Shown here in pieces: positions 46,869 through 58,314 of a stretch of DNA of 64,000 bases. The notes under the pieces are model-generated. The model saw only the letters and a list, made by a program, of their open reading frames with translations, searched no databases and had not been told where the DNA came from. Each line of letters begins with the position of its first letter. The stretch's first letter is position 1. Source of the DNA: Dichetophora obliterata (Eukaryota; Arthropoda; Insecta; Diptera; Sciomyzidae); assembly GCA_963920525.1 (NCBI GenBank), contig OY986438.1:48578288-48642287 (forward strand). Reading direction: 5' to 3'. The translations under genes were made by a program, and so were the position numbers.

Positions 46869-48880
46869 ATCCCTATATGAAAAAATGACCTTGTTTTTAA
46901 AAACAACTAATTAAAAAACTAATTTGAAATGAACTAGTTTATGAACTACTTTGAATTATATAAAGGCGGCATCCACTTCAATATGAAGTAATTGAAAAAC
47001 TACTTCAAAACAAGTAGCTTAAAAACTACTCTGAATTATATTAAGGCGGCGACTACTCTGATTTTGACATGTTTTTATTGCAAATTTTTATTACATCACT
47101 AGTTTATATATATTTAACCATGCTTTTTCATCAAATATTATTAACTTTAGGCTTTCACTAATATGAATTTATGTATTTTTTTTAATACAATAAAATAAAT
47201 GATCTCTTTGATGTATAGAAACTTAAAATTTTTATGCTTTTAAATTCATCTTCAGTAAGTGGAATATTAACTAGTTTTAGATTGATTTATTTTAAAGTAA
47301 TTAAAAAAATAATTTAAATTTAACTAATTTAACAAGTAGTTGAAAATATATGCGGGTTTCAATTGATTTATTTTAAAGTAGTTAAAAAAAATAATTTAAA
47401 TTCAACTATTTTAACAAGCAGTTGAAAACATACAAAATATATTAGTTCGTTCTATGAAAAAAAGTCAGAATTTCAACTAGTTGTGGTTGACAAAAAACTA
47501 CTTTTTCAACTACTTTTAACCCTCCGTAACTAATGCTATTCGGAGTAACGTCATTACTAACCTGGGTGTAATCCACCCATAAATTTTAATTGCTTTTATT
47601 AATTTCGCATATTTTATTATTCTATTAAACATAAAATGCGTCCAGTTTAATTAATATTTAATTTTAATAAAAATATATCAAAATAACGTTAATTAGAGAA
47701 CTGAAAAAAACAAATATCATAATGCTTGGAATAATTTCACATTCCGAGGTCAAATTATTTGCCACGTTCTTCGAGAGGGCCTATTTAAAAAGCTAAAAGA
47801 TGTATGAAAAAAATTATCTATAAAATTTTTTTTTGCAATGAAAATTTTTTAAAATAATGACCTCTTATTATTCGTTATAATTGAAACATTAGCCTCTAAC
47901 ATGGCACAGCAGCGCAAGCATCGTGAAAAGCGGCTAGCACATAGAATAAATGTCGATAATGCAAAACTTAGTCACATAGTCCAAATAAAACAATCAAAGG
48001 AATTCTTGGTCAAAGAATTATAAAATTTCACATTTGTTTTGCCAAATCGCCAAATGCATGAAAGAATACGCTGAAATCAAAATTAAATAGAACTTCTATG
48101 TTTATCTATCTAGAGATGCATTTCTGATTTTATCTGAGCATTGCCACGCACTGCCATGTTGTGCATAATTAGATACACGCAAATCCCATTAAATAGATTT
48201 CTATGTTACTCTTGTTAAGCCATGGCTAATTGAACCATTACAAAAGAATGATGCAGTAATTCAAATTTTTTGTCAAATGGCTATTCAAATACAATAGAAC
48301 AATATTGAATTTTCCGTTAAAATTTCAACAAGAAATTCGATCATTAGCACTGGGCTAGATCTAATTACACAGTTTTGAAAAAGATGAGATGAGATCTTGC
48401 AAGCACAAGCACTTCCGCATTCTTAAATATTTTTTTCTATTGATTTACATAACGTGATGAAATCGTCGAAGCTGTTTAAGTCGAGCAAAGGTTTAAATCT
48501 TTAATTTGAATTTCCGTGTTGCTCAGGAGAGGTTTTTTATTTAAAACCTTTTTTATTTTACTTGAGAAACAAATCACACGTTTATAGTAAATAATATAAC
48601 ATGATTACTAACGTGGGTGTAAGCCACCCGAAATTCTTGTTCCTCCATTACTAACGTGGGTGTAAAACACCCAGACACTTTTTGAAATGAGTAATTTTTA
48701 TAATTTAGTTTAAAAAATGTACTAAATTTTGTTTTAAAATATAGCAAAATTTACAAAAAGAGATTACATGTTCGTACCATTAAACTATCAATAAATTTTT
48801 TCCATATTTCATAACTTATGGGTGTAATCCACCCTGCGTTAGTAACGGAGGGTTAAATTAGTTGATTTTCCTACAGGGAT
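46869..48880. mobile_element. MITE with ATCCCTATA-type ends, split by a nested element
   Basis: The left end is 'atccctatatgaaaa' (46869) and the right end the inverse, 'ttttcctacagggat' (ends 48880). The flanks 'ttattaat' and 'gttctaat' agree at 6 of 8 positions, a possible degraded 8-bp duplication. Removing the nested element at 47520-48852 leaves about 680 bp, rich in 'aactactttt/aactagtt' strings. A partial second copy in opposite orientation lies at 61190-61682. Confidence 0.75.
47520..48852. mobile_element. piggyBac-like MITE, TTAA-flanked, with four internal palindromes
   Basis: TTAA (47516-47519 and 48853-48856) flanks CCCTCCGTAACTAATG at the left and the inverse, ending CGGAGGG, at the right. 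CCC next to TTAA fits piggyBac. The palindrome GGGTGTAATCCACCC occurs at 47564-47578 and 48820-48834. Variants are at 48615-48629 (GGGTGTAAGCCACCC) and 48658-48672 (GGGTGTAAAACACCC), three of the four preceded by 'actaac'. The interior has no transposase. Confidence 0.85.
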
Positions 48881-51099
48881 GTTCTAATGATTCACATTAT
48901 TATGACTTCCTTTTTATTCTTTTTTTTTAATTCTGTTTATTCATTGTAAAGAACAGAATTTTGAGAGTTTCATAAAACTATTGATATCTGAAATTCTACG
49001 CAAATTTTATCTATATCTATACTATTATATAAAAGGAGACTCACGAATTTGATCCAGAGTAAGCTCGGTAACCACTGAATTGATTTTGATAATTCTTTTT
49101 TTATTCGATTCCTATGATAATATAGATTGTTATAGCTTACCAAGGTTTTCGAAAAATGTATTCTTTAATTATTGCAAAATCACGCATTTTATTTGATGCC
49201 TACATTCAACCAGCAGCACAATATAACAGCAAACAAAGCTTTTCTCTCTTTGTCGAGAGAGCTTCTCTCAATATAACACGACAGCCATGTTCGATATAGT
49301 TATCAAACGATTTGTTATTTCAACTTAATCGTAATATACTATGTTACATTTGCCATGTCTACTTTCCATGCCCACCAAAAATGGGCATGACCCACTTTAG
49401 TTAAGTCCACTTTTCGAAGAATAAGCTTGGAGTAAAGCAAAGCGCACTAGGTTTAAGCTCAATTGAGCTGAAATTCTGGCACTCTATTGTTTCGAGTATG
49501 AGATGGTTTAAGTGAAAAAATTTTGCCACACCCCCATTACCGCCCATAACTAATCAAAAATGTTATACTTCGAACGGTTTTGGTTGTTTAAGACTAAAAT
49601 TTGATAATTTAGTTCATACAGCTACTTTCGGCAACTGTACTAAAAATGGCGAATATATAAATGTTTTTTTCCGAACAGCATGAAAATTCGTATATAGCAG
49701 TAAGGTGGTCTGCGGCAGGACAACGTCTGCCGGGCAAAACTATACATCAATAAGAATGCTGTATATATCGGAAAATTCTGATCGTCATGCATTGATGTTT
49801 CAAACGGAAACGTCTAGCATGTGTTTTGTTCGAAGGTCAATTTGCACTTTTACAAATTCACAAAACGATCATAAAAAATTCATTGAACTGGGTCAGGATA
49901 AATTCTACTATAACTATAACGTTAACTATGAATATATAGATAAGGAAATAGATTAAAACATAGATTTATGTATATAACTTTGGAATAGTTTGAAATATTT
50001 GAAATATTTTTCACAGAATTATTTTTAAAGCTATATTTGAAAATGTTTTTCACATAAAAAAGTTTTTAAGCTGTAACACATTGCAAAAAATATAACAACA
50101 TTTTAAGCAAATTAGTTTTCATCAAAAAATCATAGGGAGGGGGTAGGTGGCCCATGATTTTTAATGATAAAAACAGTTTGTGTCAAAATAGAACAATTTT
50201 GGCAGGTAAATTTTGTTATATGAAAGAATAAGGAAAATAAAAATTAAAAAAAAAATTAAAATTAAATGTACAACAAAAGCAACTCCTGGCCTATTGTTTA
50301 GTACAAGTTGGATATTTTAGAGGTTTTTTGAAAACAATATAAAACATTGCATTGGTGAGGTAACGGTAAACCATTTCTCATTTTTCCAATTGAGTTGATT
50401 GAACTTTCAAACAAAGAAAATTGGATGAAAATCGATTTGAAAATGGCGGAAATGTTTGCTTGCTTAGTCGAAACATAAAATTTCAATCGTTTTTTTCTCA
50501 TTCTGAGGCTTATGAGTTATACTGAGAAAATCTATAGTTTTGAGATATCGCAAGAATTTTAATGTCATAATAACAGGTTTTTTAAAACATACTTAATATC
50601 CGTACAAAATATTTCCGAAAAGAAAAGAAAATTACCGTTGATTTTATTAATCAATGACTGTCCATACAAAAAAGCATTGTTATGCATTGAGAAAGTCTAT
50701 AGTTTTTGAGATATCGCCAAAAGTTTGATGTCATTATAACGGTTTTTTTTTTTAAAATTTAAGAAGAATTGTTGTTTGGCCGAAGCCCAATAACAACAAT
50801 TAATAACTGAAGAAGGCCGATTAACTATAACAATTTTAGAAGAATGCATTTATTTTCAGAATATATGTAAAAAAGAACAATTTGATTACAAATTTTAAAA
50901 ATGTATTACCCAAATTTTTTATAATGCTGTTATGCAGGACTTTTTCAAAAGTAAAAAAAAAAGAAAGCCAGGTAAATTTATGTCATCAAAACAATTACCG
51001 TTAAAATAAGTTATTCAAATTAAATAAAGTAATTTCTTAATATATACACCAATTTTTCATAATTAAACAAAACGAACAGAATAGAAATTGGTTAAAAAA

Positions 51100-54000
51100 G
51101 GCATGCCATCTGACTCTCGTAAGCATATAACTTTTTAACTTGGTGTCTCCTCATCCATGCTAAATTATGTCTTCAACTCTTCTCTTTGGCCAGCTGACGT
51201 GAAGGTGAAGTTTTTTCGAAATCTTCAACACCATCTGCCAAAGCCCTAGAGCAATGCGTAAATGTGCCAAAACTCAACAACTCTCTCAACATTTATTTTC
51301 AAAACATATCTGGCATGCGCACCAAATCTTCGTCAACCTTTGTTGCTACCTCGCACTTGGATGCAGATGTTATTGTTTTAGTTGAAACTTGGCTAAATAG
51401 TGACTTTTTCATCGAAGAATTTTTTGATCTTAATATTTACCAAGTTTTCCGGAAAGATCGCGATGCTGCTAAAACTGGCTGCAATCGTGGTGGAGGTGTT
51501 CTGATTGCTGTCAAGCGAAATATTTATGCATCAGTAGTGCCTCTGAATAACTCGGACTCACTTCTAGACCAGCTTTGCATCTATGTTAAAGGTTCTGCTG
51601 GTATATTATTTGTGTGTGTCTCATATGTCCCACCAAATAGTTCAATTGATTTATATAGTTCTCATATCAACAATTTAAAATCACTAGTCGATTATAATCT
51701 TGCTGATAATCAGCTATGTGTCCTTGGTGACTTTAATTTAAGTAAAGTTGTGTGGAATAATGATCATTGTAATACTGGATTTATTCCTTCTAATGTATGT
51801 AGTGATCTTGAAATATTTGTAATAGATAGTTTTTTAGACCTTGAGTTAATTCAAATCAATGGATTTAAAAACAAGTTGAATAAGATTCTCGATTTAATAT
51901 TTATCAGCAATAATTTAAATTTTAAAGTTGAGGAATCGGCTTTTCCCATTTGCTCCTCAGACATGCATCATATTCCGCTAAATGTGGTTCTTGAGTTTTA
52001 TAAATTTTTGTTACCCGCATCTAATTATAGTTCTACCTCTAATTTCAATTTTAACTTATGCAATTTTAATCTACTTAATCGCGCGTTTTCTACCGTAGAT
52101 TGGAGTACTCAATTTTATTCACTGAGTTTGGTGGATTCATTTAATTTTTTTAAATATACTATTTCTAATGTTTGTAATGAATATATACCTCGCACTCATA
52201 GAAAAAACTATAAAATACCTTGGTTTACACCGGGGCTTATAAAACTTAAAAATCTTAGAAACACATTTTATAGATTATATGCTCAAACAGGTATTATTGA
52301 AAATTTTTTCAGATATCGGCATTACATGAGGGAGTTCAACTTTTTAAATAAATACCTCTATAAGCAATATATTTTAAAGTTTGAAATGAAAATTAAATCA
52401 AACCCAAAAGAGTTTTGGCGCTTTATTAATTCTAGGAAAAAGAGTTCATATATTCCTTCTTCGATGTTTCTTAATAATAAAACTTCGAAAAGTGCGTCTG
52501 AAACGGCAAATATTTTTGCTGATTTCTTTGAATCAAACTTTATGCCTTCATTAGGTTCTTCTGTTTCATCGTCAGACAATGTATCATCCTCCATTGATTT
52601 TGGTCAACTTGAGTTGTCGATTCTTGACATTAAAAATGGAATTCTTAACCTCAAAATGTCAAACAAGTTAGATATCGATGGCATATCCCCGTTTTTTCTT
52701 AAAAAATGCTGCTCATCTCTTATGAATCCATTGCAAATTTTGTTTAATAAATCTTTACACACAGGTGAATTTATAGCCAATTGGAAAATTGTTTCTATTA
52801 CTCCGATCTATAAATCAGGAAATAAAAACAATATCATTAATTACAGACCGATTACAAAACTATCAACTATTTCAAAGCTCTTCGAAAGAATTGTTAAAGA
52901 TAAGATCTTCTTTGCAGTGAAAAGTATAATTTCTCCATATCAACATGGCTTTGTTCCTGGTCGTTCGACTGTTACAAATCTTACCGTTTTTTCTGAATAC
53001 TGTATCAATGCCTTTCAAGAAGGGTGTCCAGTTGACACTATTTATACAGACTTCGCAAAAGCCTTTGACAAAGTTGCTCATACAATTCTGATTAATAAAC
53101 TATCTAAAATCGGCTTTCATTCAAACTTTTTAAACTGGCTCAATTCATACCTAACTGATAGAATTTGCTTTGTGAATGTTGAAAATGAAAAATCTATGCC
53201 ATTCTTAGTAACTTCTGGTGTCCCTCAGGGAAGTATTTTGGGTCCGTTATTATTTATTTTGTTTATAAATGACATAACTGATTCCATTGTTTATTCCCGC
53301 TGCTTGTTATTTGCGGACGATTTAAAAATTTTTTTAAAAGTAAACAATTCAGAAGATGCTTCTAAGCTTCAGGCTGATCTCGACTCTGTTTATGATTGGT
53401 GTGTTAAGAATATGTTGTCTTTGAATCGAAGTAAATGTGCTTTTTCCACTTATTCAAAGTTAGATCATTCTCACTCAATTACTTACATTCTGGATAATAC
53501 TCCGATCAATTGTGTCACTGAAATCAAAGATTTAGGTGTTATTTTTGATAAAAAATTTAATTTTATTTCCCATCTTAACTACATTATCCCTAAAGCGTAC
53601 TCATTGCTTGCGTTCCTGCGGCGAAACTCTTCCAACTTTAATGATCTTGTCACGTTGAAATCTTTGTATATTTCTATGGTGCGGTCAATCTTGGAATATG
53701 CCTCTTTTATATGGAACCCTTTTTATACTATACATTCTAATCGCATAGAACTGATTCAAAGGTCATTTGTTAGGTTTGCTTTTCGATACATAAACTTTGA
53801 AGAACCTGGCCCTTCATATGATGTCAAATGCAAGCTCATTAACTTAAAAAGTCTTCACATTAGAAGAATTAATCTTGCAATGTTATTTGTTTTTGATGTA
53901 TCAGTCGGTAAAGTCGATTGCCCTCAACTTTTGGATTTAATTAACTTTAATGTTCCGACGAGAACACTAAGGCATTCTAATTTATTTTATTTAGGCTTAC

Positions 54001-54236
54001 GCCGTACAAACTATGCATTAAACTCTCCAATGTATAGAGCTTTATTTGAACTTAATAAGTTGTCTGAATATTGTGATGTAGATTTTGCTAATTCTAAGGA
54101 TTCGCTAAAGTCATTACTAAACAGAATTTAATTCTTTAAGATATATTAAATTTTTTGTATATAGTTATCGTAGTCTGTAAGAATATTGTTCATAGACTTA
54201 ATAAATGAAATGAAATGAAATGAAATGAAATGAAAT
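51100..54236 (+). mobile_element. Non-LTR retrotransposon (Jockey/CR1 group), 5'-truncated
   Basis: It contains a complete ORF2 and ends in a 3' tail of about six GAAAT pentamers (54205-54236) instead of poly(A), a tail type found in CR1/L2-like lines. The 5' boundary is approximate. ORF1 is absent, which fits 5' truncation during target-primed reverse transcription. Confidence 0.85.
51264..54131 (+). CDS. LINE ORF2: endonuclease and reverse transcriptase, open for 955 residues
   Basis: The polyprotein nicks DNA and copies the element's RNA into it. Residues about 8-235 are an apurinic-type endonuclease: NIYFQNISG start, catalytic Glu in VLVETWLN (about residue 40), LGDFNL (about 155), and SDMHHIP (about 232, where SDH is usual). 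Reverse transcriptase follows at about 480-760: NYRPITKLS, YQHGFVPGRST, IYTDFAKAFDKV, GVPQGSILGPLLF and the active site LLFADDLKIF (about 682). The frame is free of stops, yet no ATG lies upstream: the frame opens at 51198, after a stop, and the position marked as start is GTG. The first ATG (in ISGMRTK) would delete the front of the endonuclease. So either a natural ORF1-ORF2 overlap start was lost by truncation, or initiation is unusual. Confidence 0.9.
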   Translation: MPKLNNSLNIYFQNISGMRTKSSSTFVATSHLDADVIVLVETWLNSDFFIEEFFDLNIYQVFRKDRDAAKTGCNRGGGVLIAVKRNIYASVVPLNNSDSLLDQLCIYVKGSAGILFVCVSYVPPNSSIDLYSSHINNLKSLVDYNLADNQLCVLGDFNLSKVVWNNDHCNTGFIPSNVCSDLEIFVIDSFLDLELIQINGFKNKLNKILDLIFISNNLNFKVEESAFPICSSDMHHIPLNVVLEFYKFLLPASNYSSTSNFNFNLCNFNLLNRAFSTVDWSTQFYSLSLVDSFNFFKYTISNVCNEYIPRTHRKNYKIPWFTPGLIKLKNLRNTFYRLYAQTGIIENFFRYRHYMREFNFLNKYLYKQYILKFEMKIKSNPKEFWRFINSRKKSSYIPSSMFLNNKTSKSASETANIFADFFESNFMPSLGSSVSSSDNVSSSIDFGQLELSILDIKNGILNLKMSNKLDIDGISPFFLKKCCSSLMNPLQILFNKSLHTGEFIANWKIVSITPIYKSGNKNNIINYRPITKLSTISKLFERIVKDKIFFAVKSIISPYQHGFVPGRSTVTNLTVFSEYCINAFQEGCPVDTIYTDFAKAFDKVAHTILINKLSKIGFHSNFLNWLNSYLTDRICFVNVENEKSMPFLVTSGVPQGSILGPLLFILFINDITDSIVYSRCLLFADDLKIFLKVNNSEDASKLQADLDSVYDWCVKNMLSLNRSKCAFSTYSKLDHSHSITYILDNTPINCVTEIKDLGVIFDKKFNFISHLNYIIPKAYSLLAFLRRNSSNFNDLVTLKSLYISMVRSILEYASFIWNPFYTIHSNRIELIQRSFVRFAFRYINFEEPGPSYDVKCKLINLKSLHIRRINLAMLFVFDVSVGKVDCPQLLDLINFNVPTRTLRHSNLFYLGLRRTNYALNSPMYRALFELNKLSEYCDVDFANSKDSLKSLLNRI

Positions 54237-54357
54237 TAAATAATTTTTATATTTTGAATTTGTTTTAATACAACTAAATACTTTCATTTTAAGATTTAAA
54301 ATTTTTACATGGTATTTAATATTTTTATTGCATGCGAAGCAGCGGGTATTTGCTAGT

Positions 54358-54961
54358 ATTTTTAAATATTTGGTGAAATAGTCGATGAAATTTTTAAAGT
54401 AAAAGGGTTAATTTGTCGCATAATTGCAGTTTGGAATTTTTGACATTTATTGGGATTTTCTTTTGTCAAAAAAAAATTTACACCGTCTTTTTACGCTGAA
54501 GAGAATTTCATCATGATACAAAAATTTATCAGGTAGCCTTGACAACAACCTATTTTCTCACGAGTTGTCAAAATTAGCTGTTCATGCAAATAATCAAAGA
54601 AATGTGGAAAAATAAGCAACGACTTAAACCATTGAATAATTACAAATAGAAGGTGACACCGCCGACGTTGAAGCGACGTTAGAGCAGGGTGGCAGAAATT
54701 TGTACTGCATTTTTTTAGTCAATGCAAGCACCAAAATAATGTGTCTTTACTTGCATGCAAGGAATTTCCCTTTACTTCTTTTTCTCAGTTGTTCTATTTT
54801 TAGAATAGTCCTTTTCTTATTGAACAGTTATTCTTTAAAGGAATTTGTTGTGCATCTATTTGCAATTATCAGTTTTTTGAACATTTGGCTTACTTTGAAT
54901 CTGTATGCGTATGGTAAAAGTTGTGTGAAAGTTAGCTATTTTTTGAAGATTTTTAAATAAA
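54358..54961. other. Unassigned DNA upstream of the P-like gene
   Basis: About 600 bp between the Helentron end and the THAP exon. I looked for a P-type terminal inverted repeat here and downstream of 58314 but found no convincing pair. Confidence 0.4.
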
Positions 54962-57900
54962 ATGAAGTTTTGTGACTATTTTGGTTGTAAGAATAAAAAA
55001 CAAAGTGGCATTTCAAGATTTGCCATGCCAAAAGACAATAGACGTGAAGTATGGATTAAAAATTCGGGAAATAGTTTTTCTGCTAAGCTTATAGAAAATG
55101 AATAGTTTTTTATATGCGCTGATCACTTTGAAAAAAAGGATGTGAATTTAAGTAATTTTAAATCAAGGCTTTCATCGAATGCAGTTCCGATTCCATACAG
55201 TTACTTACAAAATTGTGGTTATAATAAACAAATAGAGAAAGAAAAAAATTCAATAACAACTGTAGAAAAATCAAAGTTCAAAGGCGGATATTCTTAAAAC
55301 TACTCTTACCATTTTGATCCAAGAAAAATTAGAAGTGGTTGCAGTTGTATGTAATCAAGGAGCTCCGAATAGAAGTGCATACTGCAAATTGGGTGCTACT
55401 GCTGCTACCCCATATATCAACGTCTTAAATAAAAACATCTTTTGCCTCTATGACGCCGTGCATCTTCTTAAAAGTGTTCGAAATAATTTGCTTTTATCCA
55501 ATATTTTAATTAAAAATGATGTAGTCTCTTGGTCAATACTACGTAAATTATTTCATGCTGAAAGTGGTTTGATTCGATCGATGCATAAACTCACAGAAGC
55601 TCATATAAGCCCAGATAATTTTCAAAAAATGAATGTCAAGTTGGCGACGCAAGTATTTAGACACCATGTTTCTACTGCAATATTTGCAGCAACTTCAACA
55701 GATGTGTTTGAAAAAAATGAAAAACCTATAGCATTGGCTACAGCAAACTTTTTTTTTAAATTAAATAAACTTTTCGACAATTTGAACACCACAAATAAGT
55801 TCTCAAACAATCCTGACAGAAATGCAATATCTGATTCTCAAACCAACATCATATCTAACTTACAAGAGTCAATTACATGGATATCATCATGGAAGCGAGA
55901 AAAAAAGGATCTGTACATTGTTTCAATGGTCTGTGTCAAACAATTCTTGGGTTACTTCAGTTGTGGGAGCATATAAAAACCGAAAGCCAACAGTATCTCA
56001 TAACATCTCATTTAAATACTGACTGCCTCGAAAATACAATATCAGTTGTAAGAAACAACCGAGGATCCTATGAACAAAATCCCACAGTATTTCGTCTACA
56101 TAAAAATCTAAAGCAAATGTGCTTTTATAATATTGTTTCTCCCGATACTTCGTCGTATGGAACTTCCGATTCATCAGTTCTTTTAAATATGGCAGATGTA
56201 GAGAGTAAGTTTTGTTGTCCCTGACGTATTTTAGAATATTTTATATGCAAGCAATGATTACAGATTTTATTGATCCTGATAATTCAAATTTTACCTTCGA
56301 AGAAACTACCCAAGATGATGAACTGCTTCCTAATATTGTTCCTGTTTTACAGCGTAAGAACTAACCCTTAAACTTTTAGCATATGCTTTTATTTTTCTCT
56401 CACGAATCTTGATCGTGAATCTTGATAACGGTTTCTCAAACATTTTGCACAACCTCCAAAAATATTCATATCATTGAATTTTGAATTTTCGTTTATATTT
56501 CACACTTTAGTTAAGTAATTAATTTACTAATATGAACTAAATGAATTATTTTTTTTATTGAAGAAAAAAAAATAAAATTGCAAGGTTTCATAAGATTTAT
56601 TGATTTAAATAATTTTTATAGCACTGGCTCTATTTCATCGCACATCACTGCATATTAAAGCGCCTCACAAAAAAAAGTTGTCCGGGTCACCCCCTCAAAA
56701 TAAACTTTGGTTTATGCTATGATGATTCCCCAAATATTTCGACTTTATCGATAGCTAATAGGTACCTAGAATGGTTCGAAAAAACCTCTAAAAATCGCGT
56801 TTTGTATGGATAATTTTTTTGCCATGATATTTTTAGTTAAAAAAATTGTCACTGATAGTGTAAATCGAAAAATTACAGAGCTCTGCATCAGAATTTTTGG
56901 GAAACTTGAGCTAACACAAGAGATATTAATCTTTTTGCAGTGATTTTTTGAATATTTTTTTCTTATTAACAATTCTTATTAAAATATGTATAATTTCTCC
57001 ATCTTTCGTCCAATTTACCATTCCGTGGTATCATTAGAAAGGTGCTGAATGCTGCTTTTCATTGTCACTAATTTTGTTTAACTTTAGTGTTCATAAATTC
57101 TTTGGTTAATTCTCCATCTACACGGTTTCAATAAGTTTAATTTTAAATTTTAAACAAATTCAGTCAATCAGTCTAATATCCGACAGCATAAAAATGGGCC
57201 TAAAAGGGTAAATTAGTGTCAGGAATAAAAAGCAGCAGTCAGTAACTTTCCAATGATACCTCGGAATGGTAAATCAGGCGAAAGATGGAGGAGTTATACA
57301 CATTTTAATAAAAATTGCAAAAAAAAAAATATTCAAACAATCACTGCAAAAAGATTAATATCTGTTGGGTTAGCTCAAATTTCCCAAAAATTTTGATGCA
57401 GAGCTCTGTAATTCTTAAATTAACAATATTAGTGACATTTTTTTTTAATAAAACTATCATGGCAAAAAATTATCCATACAAAACGCGATTTTTAGAGATT
57501 TATTCGAACCATTCTAAGTACCTAACGGCAATCGCTAAAGCCGAAATATTTGGGGAATCATCATAACATAAACCAAAGTTTATTTTGAGGGGGTGACCCG
57601 GACAACTTTTTTTCTTCCATAGAGAGTGAGGCGCCTTACTGTATATACGATTATATCTGCAATGATATATTATATCGTAGAATAATTCACCTTAATTTTA
57701 TTCTAAATATATACATATATTAATTTTTTTTCTTTAATATAAACACAGCTGACTTCAATATCGAAGATTGCAGCAAATGCGATATGGAATTTGACGAGGA
57801 ATTGAATATATGTGAATTTGACGATTCTGATACTGAAGAACTCCCAGAAGTTGTTCCAAATATTAATGACATGGCAACAAATTATTTTTCTGGATATATT

Positions 57901-58314
57901 GCCCAAACAATTTGGAAAAAATACGACTGCATAGCATGCAAAATATTTATGTGTGATCAAAACAAAAATTATTCAAATATTTCAAAATTAATTGAAGTTC
58001 GAGAATTTGAAGGAACTCGAAATGGTGGTCTAACCGTACCAACAGCACATTTTGCGGACTTGATTAAAAAATTATTAACGTTTTTGAAAAAAATTTTGAG
58101 ACTCATTGCTTTGAGCAAAACGTTTTAAGTATAATAAAAAATATTTGTAAAACAGAAATACAAATTCCGCTTACCTGCTCCGTTGAAGATCATAAAGATC
58201 AAATGGTTTTGCATACACTACGTGTACTTATACGCGCAAAAATCAAAATTATAAATTATAAAGCAAAGAGTTCAAAAAGAAAAATTAAAAAATTTGATAT
58301 TTTAAATCATGTGT
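54962..58314 (+). pseudogene. P-element transposase gene with introns, decayed
   Basis: A GTP-dependent DNA transposase related to the Drosophila P element. The first exon encodes a THAP zinc finger (CDYFGC, VWIKN, CADHF, NAVPIP) with one in-frame TAG after ENE (near 55104). The coiled coil and the first part of the RNase H fold are missing before 55299. Then follow VVAVVCNQGAPNRSA (Asn where relatives have the second catalytic Asp), FCLYDAVHLLKSVRNN, the GTP-binding insertion region, a frameshift near 55910, and LNTDCLENTISVVR with the catalytic Glu. Two GT-AG introns keep phase: 56205-56263 (59 bp) and 56354-57748, the latter holding a MITE. The last exon (from 57749) carries NYFSGYIAQTIWKK, a CIAC pair, a frameshift near 58090 and a stop near 58314. 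It is inactive, but gene structure is well preserved. Confidence 0.85.
56656..57638. mobile_element. MITE related to the 23945-27430 transposon, inside a P-element intron
   Basis: The ends 'taaagcgcctcac' and 'gtgaggcgcctta' match the 13-bp ends of the larger transposon. The flanks CTGCATAT (56648-56655) and CTGTATAT (57639-57646) agree at 7 of 8 bases. The subterminal sequence shared with the large element includes 'gttgtccgggtcacc', 'taaaaatcgcgtttt' and 'accattccgtggtatcat'. It is 983 bp with no coding sequence. It lies wholly within the intron 56354-57748, so splicing of the P-like gene could have tolerated it. Confidence 0.85.

Larger units (their letters stand above)
49012..54357 (+). 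mobile_element. Helentron carrying a LINE insertion
   Basis: The 5' end is 'tctatactattatataaaag' near 49012 and the 3' end 'cagcgggtatttgctagt' at 54357. Between them lie the usual blocks ('cgagtatgagatggttta', 'cacccccattaccgccc') and a hairpin 'cggcaggacaacgtctgccg' at 49713-49732. The hairpin may mark the 3' end of an inner copy, as at 28664. A LINE (about 51100-54236) interrupts it close to the 3' end. A short open frame at 49705-49956 resembles nothing I know. A direct repeat with 'tctatagttttgagatatcg' occurs at 50530 and 50698. Confidence 0.7.

Noticed and set aside
49705..49956. 83-residue open frame in the Helentron
   Set aside because: It starts inside the terminal hairpin and has no recognisable domain; likely chance.
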